A program made the translations under genes and the position numbers. Positions 58,201 to 64,000 of a DNA stretch of 64,000 bases are shown here, piece after piece; the stretch's first letter is position 1, and each line of letters opens with the position of its first letter. This DNA comes from Gorsachius magnificus (taxonomy: Eukaryota > Chordata > Aves > Pelecaniformes > Ardeidae), in the NCBI GenBank assembly GCA_034008185.1, contig CM067109.1:57002801-57066800 (forward strand), given 5' to 3'. The notes under the pieces were generated by a model. It had not been told where the DNA came from. It did not search any database and saw only the letters and a program-made list of their open reading frames with translations.

Positions 58201-61200
58201 AACTTCAGACATAGTCCCTTCAAGCACAAGTGCCATCTGTATTTCAGCTCTCTTGTTTTTGTGGTTTGGTTGGTTTGGTTTGGTTTTTTTTTTTATCTCA
58301 TATGCTTACTATTTGATGTTGCAAGTGGAAGCTGTTTATATATATACCCTTGCTCTATTCAGCATGTTTCAAAAGAAGAGATGGTGCCAATGCCAGCAAA
58401 GAGAAAGCTCTGACAAAGGCAGGAGGAGATACCCAGGTAAGAGATGCATTACTACATGACTTCAAGCCCAGCAGCCAGGTGAGTGCAGTAACTTCCAGCT
58501 GTAGGACTCCAAAGCCCAAGCACACAATACTGACATGGTATCTGCCAATTCTCTGCTGACTCAGGAGAAAGAAAAGCTCCTGACACAGCTGAACTAGTCC
58601 TGGAGGCCCCTTTCAAATGGGGAAACCCTCCTCTGCAGAATTTCTGCACTGTTTTGGGCAGTTATATTGCCCCTGCCAGGGAGATTCATTACCCTAGTGC
58701 CAGTCTTATGAAGAAGTCCCTGGAAAACTACTTTAGAGCAAGATACGGAACATGCAGATCCACTTCACACAGTCCTAAGAAATAGGGGCTTATATGGTTT
58801 TAAACAGAACTAAACAAATCTTCCTTTTCTTCTGTCTCACTTCCTTTTTTTCCCATTTTCCATCTCTGCACATATCCTCATATCTGGCTTTCTCCTCTGT
58901 TTTTTTCCTAGTTCTGCAAAAGCACTGTCATCTGAGGGAGAAACTGACCACAGGGCATTTATTTGTACACAAAGAATATTTTACCATGGCAACCCTGATT
59001 TTTTTCATTATGCAGTCCTCTGAACAATGAAGTTGCTTTTTAACAGCTGGGCATTCCCCTTCTACAGCTGGTATCTCAAAGAAATCTTAAAAATAGACTG
59101 TTATAGGCACAGAACCAATAAGGAAAAGGGACATCATCAATAGAAAAGGTTTTCTGCAATTGTCAATGGCTTTTTGGTTTTTTTCATGCCTACAAGTAAG
59201 AGTTAGTTATTTATAAATGATCAATGATGTTACTTTGCTGTTAATAGGCCTAATTATGTTTACTTTTACACCTATAGTGTAGCATCTGGTACAAGTTAGC
59301 AGAGAATACTGTCCACAGTGTTTTGTTCCTTCTGGATTGTTACAAATTTTTTTACAAGATTTTCTCTTCCCTGATTCATTCTGTAATGTCCAAAGACAAT
59401 AATGGCATTTGAATATTGTTTAAACAAAAGAATACTTTTCTATTTTCAGAGATGAAATGTATAGCAGAATACAGGTAGCCTATATTGGAAAGAACAGTTT
59501 ACTTTTGTCAATTAGACATTGCTACAAGGATCGTCTGGTGGCACTCAGCTAGCTAACCTAGACCCTACCTTTACAAACCAGCTTTCCTTGCAGGAGATAA
59601 GACCAGCTCCTGGTTTGCACTGAGCTACAGCTCTGCCCTGAGCCCAGCTGCCATCCCAGGTCTCTGGGCTGAAGAGGATGTTGCTGGCATTTCAGCTCTG
59701 AGGTCTTTGACTTCCCTAGCCTTAAACCCAACCCTAAGCCTACCCTTCTGCAGAGTAAATGATAAACCTCCCTGGTTCAAATTGTATGATGACCTACCAC
59801 TCCATCCTGAGTCCACCTTCATCCAGCTTTCTGGGTAGAGCAGGATTTCAATGTTACTCCAACCCTGAGGATCCTTGCTTCCCAAACCCTAGCCCTTCAC
59901 TGTTGTGGATATCAAACCCATCCAGTTGGAAATGGGTGGTGAAACCACCATTACCCCAATCGCCCACGCTAAGCCGAATCCTCATCTTAGGTTTGGCCTG
60001 AGCAGGGCTTTGCTGGAATTTTGTCTTCATGGGAGAAATTCGCCATTTACTAGTTACAGAAACACTGTCAATCATTATATAAATTCCTGCTACACCATGT
60101 CTTGCTTCAGTGTATTTTAAAGCTCACTTCAAATGAAAAAGGTACTTGTGTTGAAATTTAGATTATATATTTGCAAGTAGCCCCTATTCTAAATCTATAT
60201 ACATTTAAACTCATATCTTCATGTATAGCAGCAAGGCTTGTTTATTTAGTCTAATATAACTAACCTTCGGTAATTGGACACTTACAGTACAGCTTTAATT
60301 GAAGCATTTATTATTGTTCTCACCTGAGTAACTGAAATATTCAGTAAAATATCTGAACCTTAAAGTAATTCTGTGGTTTTGTCCAGTAACCAAAACTTCT
60401 TTGAATACTGAGCCCAAAAGACCAAAATATGGAATATTAATAATTTCCTTTTTCTTCTCTCCAAGTTCATTTCATAACTACTGGTCTTTAGCAGAGCACC
60501 TGGGGAGCTCCACCAGGGAAGGCCTCTGCTTTGCCTTGTGAAGCCAGGTCTGCTCTTGTGATGGTTTCTGTCTCTTGCTGGCAAAGCACAGGTGATGTAG
60601 CTTGGATTGAAGCAAGGAATCTCCTTAACATGCCTGCATGTGGGAAGGCTACTTTTTAGCAGGATTATCTGCAGTCGCCGTGACTGTGAGGTTGCCCATC
60701 CCACTCTGGGCTCTGGCTCTCAAGCTCTGCAAGGAATGGTGCTGCTGTGGCTGCTACCTCCAGCTTCCTTTCCTCCATGAGTAGGTGACCAGCCATGGCT
60801 TGAGGATGGAGAAGACATTCTTGTAGAGCTGCATTCTCTGGCATTGATCAAGCATGGGTATCCTCTTCAGACCCCTCTGCCTGATCCTTTATACCAGCTG
60901 CAAAATCACAGTGGCTGGCACTCTCCCTGTTGACTGAAAGGGACAGAACCAGCAGCTGAAAACAATATTCAGCAGCCTTCAGAGGCTACCACCTGGTAGC
61001 AGGTCACTAGCCAGGCTTCTAGCCAATGTTTACATCCTTACAGTCCAATCATCTGCTAACTGTCTGGTTTTAAAAAAAAACACATGGAAGTCAGACCTAA
61101 TACCTGTTATAAAACATTAATTACCTCTACAACTGAGCTTTTTATAGTAGCTATCTCCCTGGCACCTGAGTGCTCTTTGTCCAAAGAGAAAGTTGCAGTT

Positions 61201-64000
61201 TGCTGGTGCCAGCAGAGTTTTTATAAGCAAAGAAACAGATCACTGGGGTTTAACTTATTTAGTAACTTCACACACAGGTGTCATTCTTGACTGCTTCTTT
61301 TACTCCTCCTCACAAAATCATGGTGATATGCAGCAAAAGCCCGCTTCTTGCAAGCAGCTGGCTTTCCTTGACAGGAATTCAGACCTCATTAAATAAGGTC
61401 TGAAAAACTTAACACATAATTAAAAAAAAAAGTAGGCTGATACTTCTAATGTAAGAGAAAGATGCTGGAGTCTTTTTGTTGTCACTCACAAAGAAAGAGT
61501 CAGGTTTACTTAGCTGTGGCTTCATGCCCAGCTTTACCTTTTCTGAGATTGGTGACCTGATCTTTTCCCTACTGCTGCCGGCACATTGCAGATTTGTTAA
61601 AAAAAATTTAAAAAATTAAAGATTGCTCAGTTCAGCTACTAACTAAATTTTTATCTGGAAGTACAGCAGTACCTGACTTTACATATATACAGCAAGTGCT
61701 GACTCCACATATAGAGCAGATTAACCCCCTCCCGTCTGCTGTCATGGCTCTGCCTGACCACCCTCAGTACCAGCCCATCTCACCAAGCTCAGCCGCAGCA
61801 CGATTCCCTTCACTGAGTCCCAGCAGGTGAATCAGCACTGGACTGACTGCAATCTCTGTTAATAGAGTCAGGTGCCTCTTAAGATCAGTCACGAATCCTC
61901 AGCAAACCAGAAGTACTGGAGAGCTCCATGGTCTCCACATGAGGTTTACAGAGGGTATCAATCACCAGAAGCAACTTCAGTGCATGGAAGAGTAAATGTA
62001 CTGAATCAAGACACGGTATGAGGGAACAATATGCCAAACACATGTACCTTGTTAACACTAAAACATACCAGGCTGTTCAGGGTGGAGCCTTCTAAAACTT
62101 ATACAGAACCAGCTCAACAGAATGAGGAAAATTCCCTGTCTGAGCCATTTTAGAAAGCATGCAGATGCTGATGGGCACACGTGGCTCATGCCATGGGTGG
62201 CAGTGGTAGAAGTGTTCCCCACTGCTTCAGCTGGCAGTTGCAGTTTGCTGCTAACAGTGCAATATGATAGCAATCAGAAAAATCAAATAAAACTGTCAGG
62301 ACCTTTTCCTGCTCATCCTGTGAGTGCATTTCTTCTCTTGGCCCCCCAAAATGGCATGTAACTCATATGGGAGCAGAAATGGCCAGCACAGTCACTGGCT
62401 GCTAGTACCTTCTACCCAGCCTCTCTTTGGTTTTCTCTTAGGAATCAAATCCCTCTGAAAATTTTGAAAAAAAAGTAAATGAGCATGTATACTCCTTTTA
62501 CTCACTCTCACCATTACATGTCACCTCTTGGTTAGCAACATGAAAGGAGAGTCCTCATTCACTTTACTGCATTTTGTAGTGTAGTACCGTCATAGAGAGC
62601 AAAACTTCAAGCATTTTCTGCTTGGTTTATAATAGAATTTAGCTCATAGGGTCTAACCAGGACCAAGTCCCTGGGAACAACAGATGTATTGTATGCAAGG
62701 ATTGCAATAAAGCCAAATATCAAAACTGAACCAAATATGACTAAATCGCTCTGTTAACATCACTCTGTGATGTAATTTAGTTCTGTCCTCAGGAAGATGG
62801 ATACTGACTCTTTTGTGGACTTGTACCTTACTCCATGAGAAGCCCAGAGAAAGCCAGTGGAAGTATTCCTACAGAATGACCTACTTCCAGAGAATGGAGA
62901 AGACAGCAGCTGCAGAAACTGGCTCATAAGCACGATCAGAATCAGTTGGTATTGTGAAGCACTGGAGACAATGGGAAAAAGACATAAGAACTATGGATAC
63001 ACCAATACAATGTTAATATGATTAGATGACCTCCGTGCAAATTATTGGTATTTTTCATATCGAATATAAATGTAAAACAAAACAGATGCCAGGATTTCTG
63101 CCTAATTAGACTTGCAAAGTGCCACATAAGATTATAGTACCATTAAAGCATATAAAGCATAAAATAATAACATTAATACATGTATATGAGAAGTCTGAAA
63201 TACAAACACTGAACTGTGCTACAAGACCTCATTTCCTTGTCCAGCCCTGATGTCGTTTTCCAACTGAGCACAGTACCCGTGTCCAATGTCTGAGAACAAG
63301 TGGAAAGTTTGGATGTGCCTGGGCATGCAATGAGATCTTTTTACGAAGTGTATTTTCCAGGATTTCAAAACAAACACTGCAGAGGAGAGTATCTGTAGCT
63401 AGGAGTGCAGAGAATTTGGAAAAGCTCAGACTTTAATCATTACTCTTCTGCTTCTCTGTTGTTGCAGCTAACCTGGAAATATGAAAGGAGTCAAATTAAC
63501 GTAAGGTAAATTGCGGCCTGTAGATAAGCTTTGACCTTAAAACAAGCTCACTTAATAATAGGATTTAACAAGAGGAGTAATTAGCCTTCTGCCTTATCCT
63601 GGATCTCTGCATTCCCTGTCTTAAAAGGCAACAGGCACATTTCCTGTCTGGTTAGGAACAAACTGGGGAAGTGCCCATGGAATGAAACTGTGCCATTTGT
63701 AGAAGGCTTTTGTACTCCTCAAAAACTCATATATAATGATTAACGACACTTCTGGCATTTGTTTTCACTTGTGAGGTAGCCCGGTTAACACATTTGATTA
63801 TGTGACTCCCTGACATGAAGAGGACAACATAATTAATTTAGCAGCAGGAAAGGACAGGGTGGGATTTCAGGAAATATGAGTTAATAAGGTGCAAATTGCT
63901 TTAACAAATTCATTATTAAGGAAAATGTTCTGTCCTCTTCTGCACATTTCTTGGAAGAGTGTCTAGTGGGCCACTCTGAGGTTTAACATCAGTTTGAGGA
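55291..64000. other. About 8.7 kb, no gene supported
   Basis: Mostly AT-rich unique sequence, free of recognisable CR1 or LTR copies. It holds a TTTGG-type simple repeat at about 58258-58292 and a C-rich patch with degenerate CCCTAA-like units at about 59714-59998 (findings). Open frames here, including 55214-55633 minus and 60360-60704 minus, show no family resemblance. No MAMDC2 exon was recognised. Confidence 0.5.
58258..58292 (+). repeat. Simple repeat (GGTTT)n / poly-T
   Basis: Repeated GGTTT units (TTTGGTTGGTTTGGTTTGG) running into a T-run. Low-complexity, likely variable in length. Confidence 0.75.

Noticed and set aside
10037..64000. Search for CFAP95 (C9orf135) and MAMDC2 exons, the next genes in mammalian order
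   Set aside because: No segment matching their known motifs was recognised on either strand; they probably lie beyond the right edge or are absent.
1..64000. CRISPR arrays, bacterial operons, riboswitches, rRNA or tRNA genes
   Set aside because: The sequence is vertebrate genomic DNA. No spaced direct repeats of CRISPR form and no structural RNA that folds correctly were seen.

Overview
The window is vertebrate nuclear DNA, almost certainly from a bird. It holds about fourteen CR1 LINE segments, all truncated at the 5' end and many ending in the avian tail (ATTCTGTGATTCTRTG). It also has two copies of an avian LTR that opens TGTCCTGGTTTTGGCTGGG, and the 5' end of PTAR1. PTAR1 lies at human 9q21, which corresponds to the avian Z chromosome, so a Z origin is inferred. 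There is no bacterial, viral or plasmid content. Nearly every open reading frame is chance, a repeat, or a reflection of GC-rich sequence.

Layout. 1-9300: the 5' end of PTAR1 on the minus strand. Coding exon 1 is 9152-9067 and exon 2 is 2000-1831, joined by a 7.1 kb intron; exon 3 and beyond lie off the left edge. A CpG island with a GC-box array (about 8240-9480) is the promoter. 9834-13731: a chain of exon-like blocks on the plus strand, head-to-head with PTAR1. Together they resemble a widespread, unnamed family of metazoan predicted proteins. The blocks have splice-like borders but also carry in-frame stops, a frameshift and lost signature residues. I read them as an intron-bearing host gene that has decayed, or nearly so. 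This is the most interesting item here. 13732-64000: intergenic or deep intronic sequence with no exon I can support.

Repeats. The solo LTR at 26853-27396 sits inside a CR1 copy and has a perfect 5-bp target duplication (GCAGC), so the order of insertion is clear. A second LTR (15018-15522) keeps its CRE and TATA box. CR1 copies cluster at 49.4-55.1 kb. The copy at 26.3-27.6 kb (minus) and the copy at 49.45-50.2 kb (plus) are close sisters in inverted orientation. One copy (51672-52545) keeps much of the endonuclease domain but has lost the reverse transcriptase.

Limits. All calls were made by eye from translation and remembered family patterns, without any search. PTAR1 is secure. The relic gene family is a recognition from motif order and has not been confirmed by alignment. 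Non-coding RNAs and conserved enhancers cannot be seen this way.
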